Positions 44,704 through 53,832 of a DNA stretch of 64,000 bases are shown here, in pieces; the stretch's first letter is position 1; the number at the start of each line of letters is the position of its first letter. The translations under genes and the position numbers were made by a program. The notes below the pieces were generated by a model, which was not told the DNA's origin, searched no databases, and was given only the letters and a program-made list of their open reading frames with translations. The DNA comes from an uncultured Victivallis sp. (lineage in GTDB: Bacteria; Verrucomicrobiota; Lentisphaeria; Victivallales; Victivallaceae). Location of the stretch: NCBI GenBank assembly GCA_944389815.1, contig CALXNS010000087.1, forward strand, positions 20,878-84,877. The letters run 5' to 3'.

Positions 44704-46026
44704 TCAGTTCCGGTCGTGCAGCACGCGCCAGATGCCGCAGCAGATGAACGCTATCGTCGGAGCCAGTCCGGCAAACATCGGATTGAGAATTCCCCCCTTG
44801 CCCAGCACCAGGAAAACCTGCGCCACGACGATATAGACCACGATGATCACCACCGCGGTGATGATGGCAAGCAGACTGCCGGTTCGTTCGTTCCGGGTCG
44901 CCAGCGGAATCCCGAGAAACACCGCGAGAAAACACGCCCACGGAAACGCCAGCCGGTAATAGAAGACGGTCATGTAGATTGATTTGACTCGTTCCGCCAT
45001 GTTGGGATTGCGTTGAACGAGATCCCAGATGACCCAGGTCGGCAGATCATCTTTTTCCTTGATGGAGTTGATGATGTCATCCGGGGTTTCCGGAATCTCC
45101 GAAGCCGGGAAAACCAGTTCCGTGAAAGGAATCTCATCGTGCATGGTCGAGGTGCCGCGGCTCGCTTCGAACTGAGTTTCGTCGTTCCGGTCATAGGAGA
45201 TGAAATTGCCGTTGCGGAAAATCCAGACCGCCCGCTCCGGATCGTAGGTGACGGAGGCCGCCTGAAAATCGACTTTCCGCCCGCGCAGTTCGCGATAGAT
45301 CGCCTGTTCGAGTTCGGCCGGGGCGAGTTCCAGCAGTCGGGACGATTTGTTGCGGAACATTTTCCGCACGATTTCGGGCAATTGTTCTTTGTTTGGTTCA
45401 ATGACGATGTTGCGCGCCATTCCATCGGTCCAGAAGGTCTTGACCGTGATGTTGTTCTGCGTTTCTCCGCTCACGAATGTGTCGAAAAGCCAGTGTCTCT
45501 GCTGGTCGGAACTGCGGAAAGCCAGCAGGTGCTGCACCTGCCGTCGCCGCTCGACAACTTCACCGCGGACCTGTTCGGCCTTCTGTTCGGTGTAGGGCAC
45601 CAGATTTTCGTTGAAATAAATGTTGACGCCGGTGACGATCAACCCCATCAGGAAGATCGGCCCTCCACAACGGAAGAGTGAAACCCCCGAGGCGCGCATC
45701 GCGGTGATTTCCATATTTTTGCCGAAGGTCGCCATCGTCCACATGCAGCCCAGAAGCATGGTGATCGGCAGGATGAACCGGATGTTTCCGGGCAATTTGT
45801 ACGCCAGATATTCCAGTACGGAACGCCACGGCGCCTTGGCTTCGAGAAAGTCGGAGATGTCCCGGTACACGTCGCTCAGAATGAAGAGGATAATGAATAC
45901 CAGCAGCAGAACGCTGTATTTGATCAGGAATTCGCGCAGGATGTATCCATCCAGTTTCGGCAGCGGAAACCAGCGGCGGGGAAGCCGTTCGATATCTTCG
46001 TAATTTTTCTGTGCTTTGCTGTCCAT
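44704..46026 (-). CDS. LptF/LptG-family lipopolysaccharide export permease
   Basis: 440 residues. Helices near 30-55, 80-105 and about 120-145, a periplasmic beta-rich part (residues about 150-340), then three C-terminal helices. Family pattern: LDGYILREFLIKYSVLLLVF at the start, NIRFILPITMLLGCMWTMATFGKNMEITAMRASGVS, and FYYRLAFPWACFLAVFLGIPLATRNERTGSLLAI. It carries LPS from the inner membrane with LptB/LptC. Only one of the LptF/G pair is here. Start at 46026 avoids overlap with the fructokinase gene; the ribosome site is poor. Confidence 0.9.
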   Translation of the reverse strand: MDSKAQKNYEDIERLPRRWFPLPKLDGYILREFLIKYSVLLLVFIILFILSDVYRDISDFLEAKAPWRSVLEYLAYKLPGNIRFILPITMLLGCMWTMATFGKNMEITAMRASGVSLFRCGGPIFLMGLIVTGVNIYFNENLVPYTEQKAEQVRGEVVERRRQVQHLLAFRSSDQQRHWLFDTFVSGETQNNITVKTFWTDGMARNIVIEPNKEQLPEIVRKMFRNKSSRLLELAPAELEQAIYRELRGRKVDFQAASVTYDPERAVWIFRNGNFISYDRNDETQFEASRGTSTMHDEIPFTELVFPASEIPETPDDIINSIKEKDDLPTWVIWDLVQRNPNMAERVKSIYMTVFYYRLAFPWACFLAVFLGIPLATRNERTGSLLAIITAVVIIVVYIVVAQVFLVLGKGGILNPMFAGLAPTIAFICCGIWRVLHDRN

Positions 46027-46085
46027 AATGAAATAATATACACCCGCTCCCACAGGAATGAAAGCGCATTCTCGCGTTTTTACCT

Positions 46086-46952
46086 TTAAAAACACCGTAA
46101 TTTTTCCGGCAGAACCGGTGTCGCCCCCCGATTGGAACAGACATAAGCCGCCACCTGGTTTGCGTGGCGGTTGATTTCCGCCAGGGACCGGCGTTCGAGC
46201 ATTCCCTGAATCACGACCGCGGTATAGGCGTCGCCCGCGCCGACCGTGTCGACGAGTTTTTCCACCGGCGCGGCGGGCGCGCGGTCGATGGTGCCGTCGG
46301 CTCCGAAGAGGACCGCTCCGTCGCCGCCGCGCGACAAAACCGTCAGCGATACGCCTTCGTCGAAGAGACGCGCCGGAAGATCCACGGGCGAGACGCCGTA
46401 GAACGCGGCGAGAGTCGGCAGTTCATCGTCGTTGAATTTGACGACATCGGCGAATGGCACGTTGTGTCGGACGATCCCGGCGTTGAAGAAGGGTTTCCGC
46501 AAATTCACGTCGAAAACGCGAAGGCACTCCTTTTTTGTTTCACGCAGAAAACGTTCGATCGTCCGTCGCGAAGTTTCGCTCCGCTGCGCGAGCGTGCCCC
46601 AGACGACGGCATCGACGTTTTGCGCAAGGTGTGCGAGCGTTTCGTTCCATTCGATGTGATCGTAGGCGGAGTCCCCGGCAAACCGGTAGGTCGCAACGCC
46701 GGCGTCGTCGAGTGTGACGTGAACCGCGCCCGTTGGCTGCTGTGCATTTTGAAGCGTGTCGAGCCGGATGCCGCGTCCGGCGAGGCTCTCCCGTGCGGTG
46801 CGGCCGAGTTCATCGTTTCCGACGGCACTGACCAGAAAGGATTCCAGACCGAATTGTTTCATCATCGCGCAGACGTTGGCGGGGGCGCCCCCGAGGACGG
46901 CGCGATCCGGAAAACAGTCGAAGAGGATTTCTCCGAGTGCGGCGAAACGCAT
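46086..46952 (-). CDS. PfkB-family sugar kinase, probable fructokinase
   Basis: 288 residues. N-terminal GEILFDCFPDRAVLGGAPANVCAMMKQFG, the substrate-binding start of ribokinase-type kinases, and the C-terminal ATP/catalytic motif DTVGAGDAYTAV (catalytic Asp about 241). Follows the GH32 gene by three bases, which makes fructose released from sucrose or fructans the likely substrate. Substrate is inferred from context. Confidence 0.88.
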   Translation of the reverse strand: MRFAALGEILFDCFPDRAVLGGAPANVCAMMKQFGLESFLVSAVGNDELGRTARESLAGRGIRLDTLQNAQQPTGAVHVTLDDAGVATYRFAGDSAYDHIEWNETLAHLAQNVDAVVWGTLAQRSETSRRTIERFLRETKKECLRVFDVNLRKPFFNAGIVRHNVPFADVVKFNDDELPTLAAFYGVSPVDLPARLFDEGVSLTVLSRGGDGAVLFGADGTIDRAPAAPVEKLVDTVGAGDAYTAVVIQGMLERRSLAEINRHANQVAAYVCSNRGATPVLPEKLRCF

Positions 46953-46955
46953 TGC

Positions 46956-48218
46956 CTACCTCCAGATGGATTGCAGATAATGCAGCTTGAAATTTTCCGG
47001 CAGCTTTGAACTTCCCCACGCGCCGATTCCGGTGCCATACCGCGTAATCGAACTGGAGAGCCAGGCATGGCCGTCGTCGCCGAAGATTTCCAGCGTATTC
47101 CGGTCGAGGAAGATGCGCCACCCGGGCGTATCGGAGCGCCACGCAATGCGGTCGGCGCCGACTCTGGTTTCTCGTGCCGGGCCGTCGAAGATCACGCAAT
47201 TTCCGTCGAAATTGAGCAGCGTGACTGCATCGGGCGAGGAGGTGAATTCCGCTTCGTAAAAATCGGTTGGTTCCACAGTGCGCAACATGAGAAGTTCGGG
47301 AACCGGTCGAACGCGCAGCGTGCCGTTTTCGAGCGTCAGATCGGCGGGAAAGCTCATCGACTGGGAAAATTCCCCTCCGCGCGGGAAGTCTCGGCACCAG
47401 GCGAGGATGACGTGGCGTCCGCCCGGCAGGTTCTTGAAGGTTTGCGCGGCATAGAGTCCGGGGGTGTTTCCGCAGTACGGCATGGCGCTCTGACCGGAAA
47501 AAATCCGCCCGGAGCCGACAGGAGAAAAGCGATCGTGCCGGATGTCGCCAAGCAGATAATTTCCGTTCGCCGCGAAGATGACCCAGCGTTGTTCTCCCGT
47601 CACGGCATCGGTCATGAAGAGAAGTTCGGGGCATTCGGCGTCACCGGGAATCCGGAAGCGGCAGCATTCGCTCCAGTCGAGCAGGTTCTGCGAACGGAAC
47701 AGCGCAAAATGGTGCTGCGGATCGTCCAGAAAGAGCGCCAGCCGCCAGCATTTTTCCGCGTCGTCCCATGCGACGGAGGGATCGCGGTTGCTGAAGGTTT
47801 CGATATTCGGAATGAGCGGTTTGTCTTCGCCGTATTTCTGAACGGTGGTTCCGCCGTCGATGCTGAAGGCGAGACATTGGCGGAATGGTTTCCCGGCGAG
47901 GGTGTAGAAAAAGAGCAGAGGCGTTTCTCCGCCGCGGCCGAGGCCGGAATCGTTGTTCCGGTCGACGACCGCGCCGCCGGAGAAGATCATGCCGTTGCCC
48001 TCCGGGGCGAGCGCAATCCCGAGTTCCCGCCAATGGACGAGATCGGTGCTGACCGCATGATTCCAGTGCATGTTCGACCAGCGCGGCCCGGGGTTGTACT
48101 GATGAAACATGTGATACACCCCATTTAGAAAACAAAGTCCGTTGGGGTCGTTCAGCCAGCCGTCCCGGGCGGAATAATGCAGTTGCTGGCGCGCGGGTTC
48201 GGAGTAAGCGGTGAGCAT
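46956..48218 (-). CDS. GH32 glycoside hydrolase (invertase/fructanase)
   Basis: 420 residues. The three catalytic signatures are present: WLNDPNG with the nucleophile Asp24, SNRDPSV (Asp146, transition-state stabiliser) and DAECPEL with the acid/base Glu195. A beta-sandwich C-terminal domain follows the five-bladed propeller. No signal peptide is visible from ATG 48218 (AAGGAG ahead), so it acts in the cytoplasm on sucrose, sucrose phosphate or short fructans, feeding the adjacent kinase. Confidence 0.93.
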   Translation of the reverse strand: MLTAYSEPARQQLHYSARDGWLNDPNGLCFLNGVYHMFHQYNPGPRWSNMHWNHAVSTDLVHWRELGIALAPEGNGMIFSGGAVVDRNNDSGLGRGGETPLLFFYTLAGKPFRQCLAFSIDGGTTVQKYGEDKPLIPNIETFSNRDPSVAWDDAEKCWRLALFLDDPQHHFALFRSQNLLDWSECCRFRIPGDAECPELLFMTDAVTGEQRWVIFAANGNYLLGDIRHDRFSPVGSGRIFSGQSAMPYCGNTPGLYAAQTFKNLPGGRHVILAWCRDFPRGGEFSQSMSFPADLTLENGTLRVRPVPELLMLRTVEPTDFYEAEFTSSPDAVTLLNFDGNCVIFDGPARETRVGADRIAWRSDTPGWRIFLDRNTLEIFGDDGHAWLSSSITRYGTGIGAWGSSKLPENFKLHYLQSIWR

Positions 48219-48287
48219 TTTGGGATTCTCCTTCTCCGTTGTTCGGTTCAATATGGAAACCGGAATTCGTTACCGCCGGTTGGACAT

Positions 48288-48320
48288 AAAAAAACGGACC
48301 CCGAATTCCGGAATCCGTTT
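48288..48320 (-). terminator. Intrinsic terminator of the small basic protein gene
   Basis: On the minus strand ACGGATTCCG pairs imperfectly with CGGGGTCCGT, followed by seven T (A tract 48288-48294). Confidence 0.7.
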
Positions 48321-48337
48321 TAGTTCAGCGGCGCCGA

Positions 48338-48445
48338 TTACTTTTTCTTCGCCAGACCGATCGCGGCGCGGACCCGGGCCTTGCACCGGGCGAGGTAGGC
48401 CTTGCGGCGGCGGCGCTTTTCGATTTTGTTATGCTGCTGTCCCAT
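48338..48445 (-). CDS. 35-residue very basic protein
   Basis: Too short for usual gene finders but well supported: ATG at 48445 with AAGGAG ahead, its own promoter (48494-48521), its own terminator, and start-to-stop coding for MGQQHNKIEKRRRRKAYLAR then CKARVRAAIGLAKKK. Fifteen of 35 residues are Lys or Arg. This size, charge and isolation resemble small ribosome-associated or nucleic-acid-binding proteins (for example the THX/S22 type), but I do not recognise the family with certainty and assign no function. Confidence 0.75.
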   Translation of the reverse strand: MGQQHNKIEKRRRRKAYLARCKARVRAAIGLAKKK

Positions 48446-48493
48446 AGAAACGATCTCCTTACGACTAAGATTTTCCGTTAGTTACAAACACCA

Positions 48494-48521
48494 AATATAG
48501 TGCGAAATCTTAAATTTTCAA
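48494..48521 (-). promoter_or_regulatory. Promoter of the small basic protein gene
   Basis: On the minus strand TTGAAA (48516-48521), 16 bases, TATATT (48494-48499). Confidence 0.6.
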
Positions 48522-48587
48522 ATAAAATACTCGCAATTTTCGGAAAACCCGGTTATTTTATATTGAAAACAAGAGGAGGACATGATC

Positions 48588-51500
48588 ATGACGAAGCGCC
48601 GATTCCGACTGATTTTCCCATTGCTGCTGCTGTTTGCGGCGGTATTCTCCGCCCCCGGCGCGGGGGTTGACCCCGAACTGCTGGAACGGGCCGCCGCGGT
48701 CACGGCGGAGCGTTATCCCGACGCCGACAGCGTGCTGCTCGACGATATTCAGAATGTCGTTTACCAGGAAGATGGACGCGCGGTGGAGACCGATGATTTC
48801 TACCAGAAAATCCTGACCGACGCCGGGCGGCGTTCGTGCCGGGAACTGACGTTTTATTACAATGTAAGTTACGAAAAATTCACCCCTCCGACGGTCGAAG
48901 TGATTCGTCCGGACGGCACGGTTCTTCCGGTTGACGTCGCCGCCAACGGCCGGGAGGCGGTGGAGCCTTCGCAGATGGGAGCCAACATCTACGACCCGGC
49001 GAACAAGATTTTCACCGTGACGGTGTCGGAATTGGAAATCGGAGATATCCTGCATGTGGTGTCGCGCGATGAGATCGTCAAGCCGCGCGTTCCGGATTCG
49101 TGGAGCAGTATTTTCGTATTGCAGTCGGATGTTCCGATTCTTCGTTACGAAGTGCGGATCAACGCGCCGGAGGATCTGCCGCTGAAGGCGATTGCTCTCA
49201 AGGATCCGGTTCCGGGAACCGTTCGCTTCAGCGAGAGCAGTGACCGGCAGGACGGACGGATCGTTTACCGGTGGATCGCCACCGATGTGCCGCGCGTCAC
49301 GATGGAACCGGATATGCCGCCGGCGTGGTCGTGTGTGCAGCGGCTGCTGGTCAGCACGGCGAAGGACTGGCCGGAGATTTCGCGCTGGTATTACGAACTC
49401 TGCCGTCCCCGGCTGGACGCGGTTACCCCGGAAATCCGGGCGAAGACCGCCGAACTCATCCGGAATGCCGGAAGCGACGAGGAGAAGATCATGGCGCTTT
49501 TTCAGTTCGTCTCCCAGCAGATTCGTTACATGGGATTGACCGCCGAGACCGAGGCGCCCGGTTACGAACCGCACGATGTGTCGCTGACGTTCAATCAGCG
49601 TTACGGCGTCTGCCGCGACAAGGCGGCGTTGCTGGTAACGATGCTGGAACTGGCCGGATTCGATGCGTATCCGGTGCTTTTCATGAGCGGGTTTCCGAAG
49701 GACGACGAAGTGCCGAATCCCTTCTTCAACCATGCGGTTGTCGCGGTGGAGACCGCGCCGGAAACCTATCTTCTGATGGATCCGACGGTCGAGACGACCA
49801 CCGAACTCTTTCCGTCGGCGCTCGGCAACATGAGTTATCTGGTCGCCAAACCGCGCGGCGACAAGCTGCGGCGTTCTCCGACGATTCCGGCGGAGGCGAA
49901 CATGATGAAGATTTCCACCCGGGCCGCGGTCGCTCCCGACGGAACGCTGAGCGGCGAGAGCCGGTTTGAATTTTCCGGGATCAACGACATGATTTACCGG
50001 GATGCGTTTTCACGCTGGCCGGTGGATTACCGGCGGCAGTTCTTCGCGTCCCGGCTGCGCGCGGCGATTCCGGGAGCGGAACTGGAATCGCTGGAGATTC
50101 TTCCGGAAAACGTCCGGGACATGAGCGTTCCGCTCACGGCCCGGCTCCGGTTCGGTGCGACCGAATTTCTGCCGGAAGATCCGGCGGAATTTCTGCTGCA
50201 GCTGCCGGAATTCGGTTCCGGCTTCGGCGCGGTCGGGATGGTGCTGCGTTCGACCGGACTCAAGAGCCGGAAATTTCCGCTGGAAATTTTTTCCACGTGC
50301 GGCGTGGCGGAGGAGTTCACGCTGGAGCTGCCGTCGAGCTGCCGGATCGTTTCGTTGCCGGAAGCGGTTTCGCTGCAGGAGGAGAATGTGGCCGAATTCC
50401 GCCGGAGCTTCACCGTCAATGGTTCCACATTGAGCGGGCGAAACTATTTTGCGGTGGAAACCGTGGAGATCCGTCCGCCCGAATATTTGAAGATCAAAGA
50501 GATGCTTAAATCGATCGCCGCAGCCGACCGGACGCTTCCCGTGGCACGGCTCGATTTCGCCGCGGCGGGGAATTCCGCGTTTCCGACCGCCGATTCACTG
50601 CTTCTGGAACGGCGGGTCGAAATCGAACTCGAATCCGCTTCGGCCTGGAAGCGGACCGACCGCGAAACGCGCAAGATTCTCACTTATGCGGGAGTGAAAA
50701 ACGACTCGGAAGTGAAAATCGAATACAATCCGATCTGGGAAGAGGTTTCCATCGAGGCGGTGGTGGCGAATTCCGCCGGGAAAAACCCGCTTTCCGCCTC
50801 GGAAGTCAACCGCATGGACGCTCCGTGGAACGCCTCCGCACCGCGTTATCCCGGCGGAAAATTCCTGATTGCCAATCTGCCCGGCGTGATGCCCAACGCG
50901 ATCATCGAAAGCACCGTCCGGCGCGAATACCGCGAACGGCCGTTCTTCAGTTTATACTACACCTTCGCCGGAGAATCCCCGGTGGTGCGCCAGACGCTGC
51001 AGGTGACGGTTCCGCGCGATCTTGAGTTGAAATTTTCGCCCGCCCCGCCCGGCGTAAGCTACTCCGAACGTGAGACGGCGGACGGTAAAATCGTTCATGA
51101 GTGGATGCTCTCAAGCACCCCGCAGCTCCCCGCCGAACCGGGGAGTGCGCCCGACTGGACGTATGCGCCGACGGTGTTCCTTTCGACGGGGGATTATGCG
51201 GAATTCGGCGCGAAGTATGATGCGGCGTTGCGTTCGATGCTGAAGAATCAGCCGCGCGCGGCGGCGCTCGCCGCGAAACTGGCGCCGGAAATCAACCCTG
51301 CCGCGCCGCCGGATCCGGCATTGAATGAACGCTATATTCTCGCCATCCGGGACTGGGTGGCGAAACGGATTCGCCCGGCGGGACCGTCGGCAAACCTGCT
51401 GCCGTGGTCACAGTTGACGGCGGCCGACCGGACGCTGGAATCCGGATACGGCGATTCGGCGGATCGGGCGATTCTGCTGGGGGCGATGCTGGATGCGGCG

Positions 51501-52415
51501 GGGATCGAGTTCCGTTTCGTGGCGGCGGCTCCGCTCGGTTATGCACCCGCAACGGTGCGGGATCTCGGGAAATATCCGGTGAATCTTTTCACGGAAATTC
51601 TGCTGTATCTGCCCGGCAACGACTGCTATTTGAACGATACCGGAGAATATGCGCAACTCGGCGCGGTCAATGCCGACGGCATGATCGGGTTGGATCTCGC
51701 GACCGGCGAATTGCGGGCTATCCGTGCGCAGGGCAAAATCGAGCGCGGCGTAAGCTCCTCTTACGCGATTCGCATTTCCGGGACCGGCGCGGCGGAGGTG
51801 ACGTTGGAACGCACGTTCACCGGCAACGCTTATGAGGCGGCCCGGCGGCAGTTCGCGGAGATGCTGCCGGAAGAGCGGCGGCAGTATTTCGAATCGCTGA
51901 CCGCGTCGATCGGGCATTCGGCGGAGCTGTCGGGGACGCCCGAATATGATTTCAACAATTATCCGGGGCGTTTGACGGCGCATTTTTCCGTGCCGGACTT
52001 CGCGGTGAAAAGCGGTGCGTTTCTGCAGTTCGAACTGCCGGGCTTTGGCGAATATGGTTCGCTGATTCATACTGCCGACGCGGCGCGGCGGACTCCGTTC
52101 TGGCGCAACCGTCCGGATCGGCTCTCCATGGAGTATCGGATTGAATTGCCCGCGGGGTATCGGGTGGTCGACGCACGTCCGGAACGAATTGAACTTGGCC
52201 GGTTCGGTTCTGCCGGATATTACGAATACCGTGAAATGTCCGGAGATACGCTGCTGATCGACAGCGGGTTGTCGCTTCCGGTGGAATGGATTCGTCCGCT
52301 AGACTACGTGGAATTGATTTCCCTGCAGCGGGAATTGACTCGGCTCGCGGCGCGCCGGGTGATTCTTCGGAGTGAAGCCGCGGACAGTCATCATCAGGAG
52401 AAGGATCAACCATGA
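48588..52415 (+). CDS. Exported protein with duplicated DUF3857-transglutaminase halves
   Basis: 1275 residues from ATG 48588, eight bases after GAGGAGG (the ATG at 48582 is too close to it). Signal peptide 1-25. First half: DUF3857-like beta domain (30-250), then a transglutaminase core with Cys342 (RYGVCRDKAALLVTMLELAG), His382 (FNHAVVAVE) and Asp398 (LLMDPTVE). Second half repeats the layout from about 670: LLERRVEIELES..., TRKILTYAG, then near 955 GYGDSADRAILLGAMLDAAG and YLNDTGEYAQLG, where Cys is Ser and the His position is not kept. So the second domain looks inactive and may be structural. Likely periplasmic or surface-associated. Confidence 0.85.
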   Translation: MTKRRFRLIFPLLLLFAAVFSAPGAGVDPELLERAAAVTAERYPDADSVLLDDIQNVVYQEDGRAVETDDFYQKILTDAGRRSCRELTFYYNVSYEKFTPPTVEVIRPDGTVLPVDVAANGREAVEPSQMGANIYDPANKIFTVTVSELEIGDILHVVSRDEIVKPRVPDSWSSIFVLQSDVPILRYEVRINAPEDLPLKAIALKDPVPGTVRFSESSDRQDGRIVYRWIATDVPRVTMEPDMPPAWSCVQRLLVSTAKDWPEISRWYYELCRPRLDAVTPEIRAKTAELIRNAGSDEEKIMALFQFVSQQIRYMGLTAETEAPGYEPHDVSLTFNQRYGVCRDKAALLVTMLELAGFDAYPVLFMSGFPKDDEVPNPFFNHAVVAVETAPETYLLMDPTVETTTELFPSALGNMSYLVAKPRGDKLRRSPTIPAEANMMKISTRAAVAPDGTLSGESRFEFSGINDMIYRDAFSRWPVDYRRQFFASRLRAAIPGAELESLEILPENVRDMSVPLTARLRFGATEFLPEDPAEFLLQLPEFGSGFGAVGMVLRSTGLKSRKFPLEIFSTCGVAEEFTLELPSSCRIVSLPEAVSLQEENVAEFRRSFTVNGSTLSGRNYFAVETVEIRPPEYLKIKEMLKSIAAADRTLPVARLDFAAAGNSAFPTADSLLLERRVEIELESASAWKRTDRETRKILTYAGVKNDSEVKIEYNPIWEEVSIEAVVANSAGKNPLSASEVNRMDAPWNASAPRYPGGKFLIANLPGVMPNAIIESTVRREYRERPFFSLYYTFAGESPVVRQTLQVTVPRDLELKFSPAPPGVSYSERETADGKIVHEWMLSSTPQLPAEPGSAPDWTYAPTVFLSTGDYAEFGAKYDAALRSMLKNQPRAAALAAKLAPEINPAAPPDPALNERYILAIRDWVAKRIRPAGPSANLLPWSQLTAADRTLESGYGDSADRAILLGAMLDAAGIEFRFVAAAPLGYAPATVRDLGKYPVNLFTEILLYLPGNDCYLNDTGEYAQLGAVNADGMIGLDLATGELRAIRAQGKIERGVSSSYAIRISGTGAAEVTLERTFTGNAYEAARRQFAEMLPEERRQYFESLTASIGHSAELSGTPEYDFNNYPGRLTAHFSVPDFAVKSGAFLQFELPGFGEYGSLIHTADAARRTPFWRNRPDRLSMEYRIELPAGYRVVDARPERIELGRFGSAGYYEYREMSGDTLLIDSGLSLPVEWIRPLDYVELISLQRELTRLAARRVILRSEAADSHHQEKDQP

Positions 52416-53038
52416 AAATTATCGCCATGCCGGTCGGTATGCTGGAAACGAATTGTTATCTCGTGTACCGTGAGGATTCAAAACGTCTTTATGTGATCGA
52501 TCCGGGCGGAGATGCGCCGGAGATCATCGATGCGGCGGAAGCGTTTCAGGCCGAATCGTCGGCGGTGCTGTTGACGCACGGGCATTTCGATCATATCGGC
52601 GGAGTCGGTGAGGTGGCTCGTCGTCTGGAGGCGCGTTACGTTTATCTGGCGCAACCGGATCATGCTTTGTACCGGAGCGAAGAAAATGCATACATGCCAT
52701 ACATTCCGCCGTGCCGGGATCTGCCGGACGTGACTGCGCAGATTGATCCGAAGGGGGATTTTCAGATTCTGCCGTTGCCCGGACATACGCCCGGGGGAAG
52801 CGGATTTCTGTTCAAGAGAGAGAACGCCGAAGAAGAGGATGCGTTGTTTGCCGGGGATACGATTTTCGCTGGTTCGATCGGGCGGACGGATTTCCCGGGA
52901 GGGAATTTCGACATTCTGATGGAATCAATTCGGACGCAGATTCTGGTTCTGCCGGACGATTTGAAGATTTATTCCGGACATGGACCGGTGACGACGGTTG
53001 GACGGGAACGGCGGGGAAATCCTTATATTATAAGGTAA
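52412..53038 (+). CDS. Metallo-beta-lactamase-fold hydrolase (glyoxalase II type)
   Basis: 208 residues. Metal-binding motif LLTHGHFDHIGG, then LPLPGHTPGGSGFLF, FAGDTIFAGSIGRTDFPGG and SGHGPVTTVGRER complete the ligand set of the YcbL/GloB-like group, hydrolases of thioesters such as S-lactoylglutathione. The start overlaps the preceding stop by 4 bases (ATGA). Cytoplasmic; substrate unknown. Confidence 0.88.
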   Translation: MKIIAMPVGMLETNCYLVYREDSKRLYVIDPGGDAPEIIDAAEAFQAESSAVLLTHGHFDHIGGVGEVARRLEARYVYLAQPDHALYRSEENAYMPYIPPCRDLPDVTAQIDPKGDFQILPLPGHTPGGSGFLFKRENAEEEDALFAGDTIFAGSIGRTDFPGGNFDILMESIRTQILVLPDDLKIYSGHGPVTTVGRERRGNPYIIR

Positions 53039-53045
53039 AGGCAGC

Positions 53046-53825
53046 ATGAAAGACGGAGAAATCATCAGCAACGTCCGTTTACAGGGCGATTATTTCGTTG
53101 TGAAGTTTTACGCGCCGGCGATCAGCCGTTCGGCGCGTGCGGGGCAGTTCGTTCACGTCCGGATCGACCGGGGGCTGGACCGGATCCTGCGGCGTCCGTT
53201 CAGCATCCATGATACCGCGCCGGATGGGACGGTGACGGTTGTTTACAAAGTTGTCGGACACGGGACGCGGACTCTTTCCACGTTGCCTGCGGGCGCGACC
53301 TGTGACCTGCTTGGACCGCTCGGGGTTGGATTCCGGGATGTGCCGGAGGAGGTTGTGCCGGTGCTGGTCGGTGGCGGATATGGTGCGGCCGCGACCTATC
53401 TACTGACAAAGCAGCTTCCGCAGCGCGGTGTTTTTCTGCTGGGGGCAAGGAGTGCCGGGGATGTATTGTTGACCGATGCGTACCGGGCGGCGAATTATGA
53501 CGTTCGTGTGGCGACCAACGACGGCTCGATGGGACGGCGGGGGCTGGTGACGGATCTGCTGGATGGGGTGTTCGATGAGTATGCCGGTCGGAAATTGTTT
53601 TTCTACGGTTGCGGACCGCATCCGATGTTGATGGCGCTGGCGCGGATTTTACGGAAGCGTGGTGCGGCCGGAGAGCTTTCGATCGACCACCTGATGTGCT
53701 GCGGCGTGGGGGCGTGTTTTGCCTGTGTGGTGAAAGTGAAGAGCGATACTCCGGAGGGGTGGAGTTACGCACGCGCCTGTACGGACGGGCCGGTGTTCGA
53801 TCTGGACGACGTTTACGTGGAGTAG
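53046..53825 (+). CDS. pyrK: Dihydroorotate dehydrogenase electron transfer subunit
   Basis: 259 residues. FAD- and 2Fe-2S-binding partner of PyrD type IB, passing electrons to NAD. Seen: RRPFSIHDT (FAD binding), VLVGGGYGAAATYLL (NAD domain) and the iron-sulfur cysteines in MCCGVGACFACVVKV with a fourth in YARACTDGPVF. Directly precedes pyrD with 1-7 bases between, which is the type IB arrangement. Confidence 0.94.
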   Translation: MKDGEIISNVRLQGDYFVVKFYAPAISRSARAGQFVHVRIDRGLDRILRRPFSIHDTAPDGTVTVVYKVVGHGTRTLSTLPAGATCDLLGPLGVGFRDVPEEVVPVLVGGGYGAAATYLLTKQLPQRGVFLLGARSAGDVLLTDAYRAANYDVRVATNDGSMGRRGLVTDLLDGVFDEYAGRKLFFYGCGPHPMLMALARILRKRGAAGELSIDHLMCCGVGACFACVVKVKSDTPEGWSYARACTDGPVFDLDDVYVE

Positions 53826-53832
53826 GGTGAAA

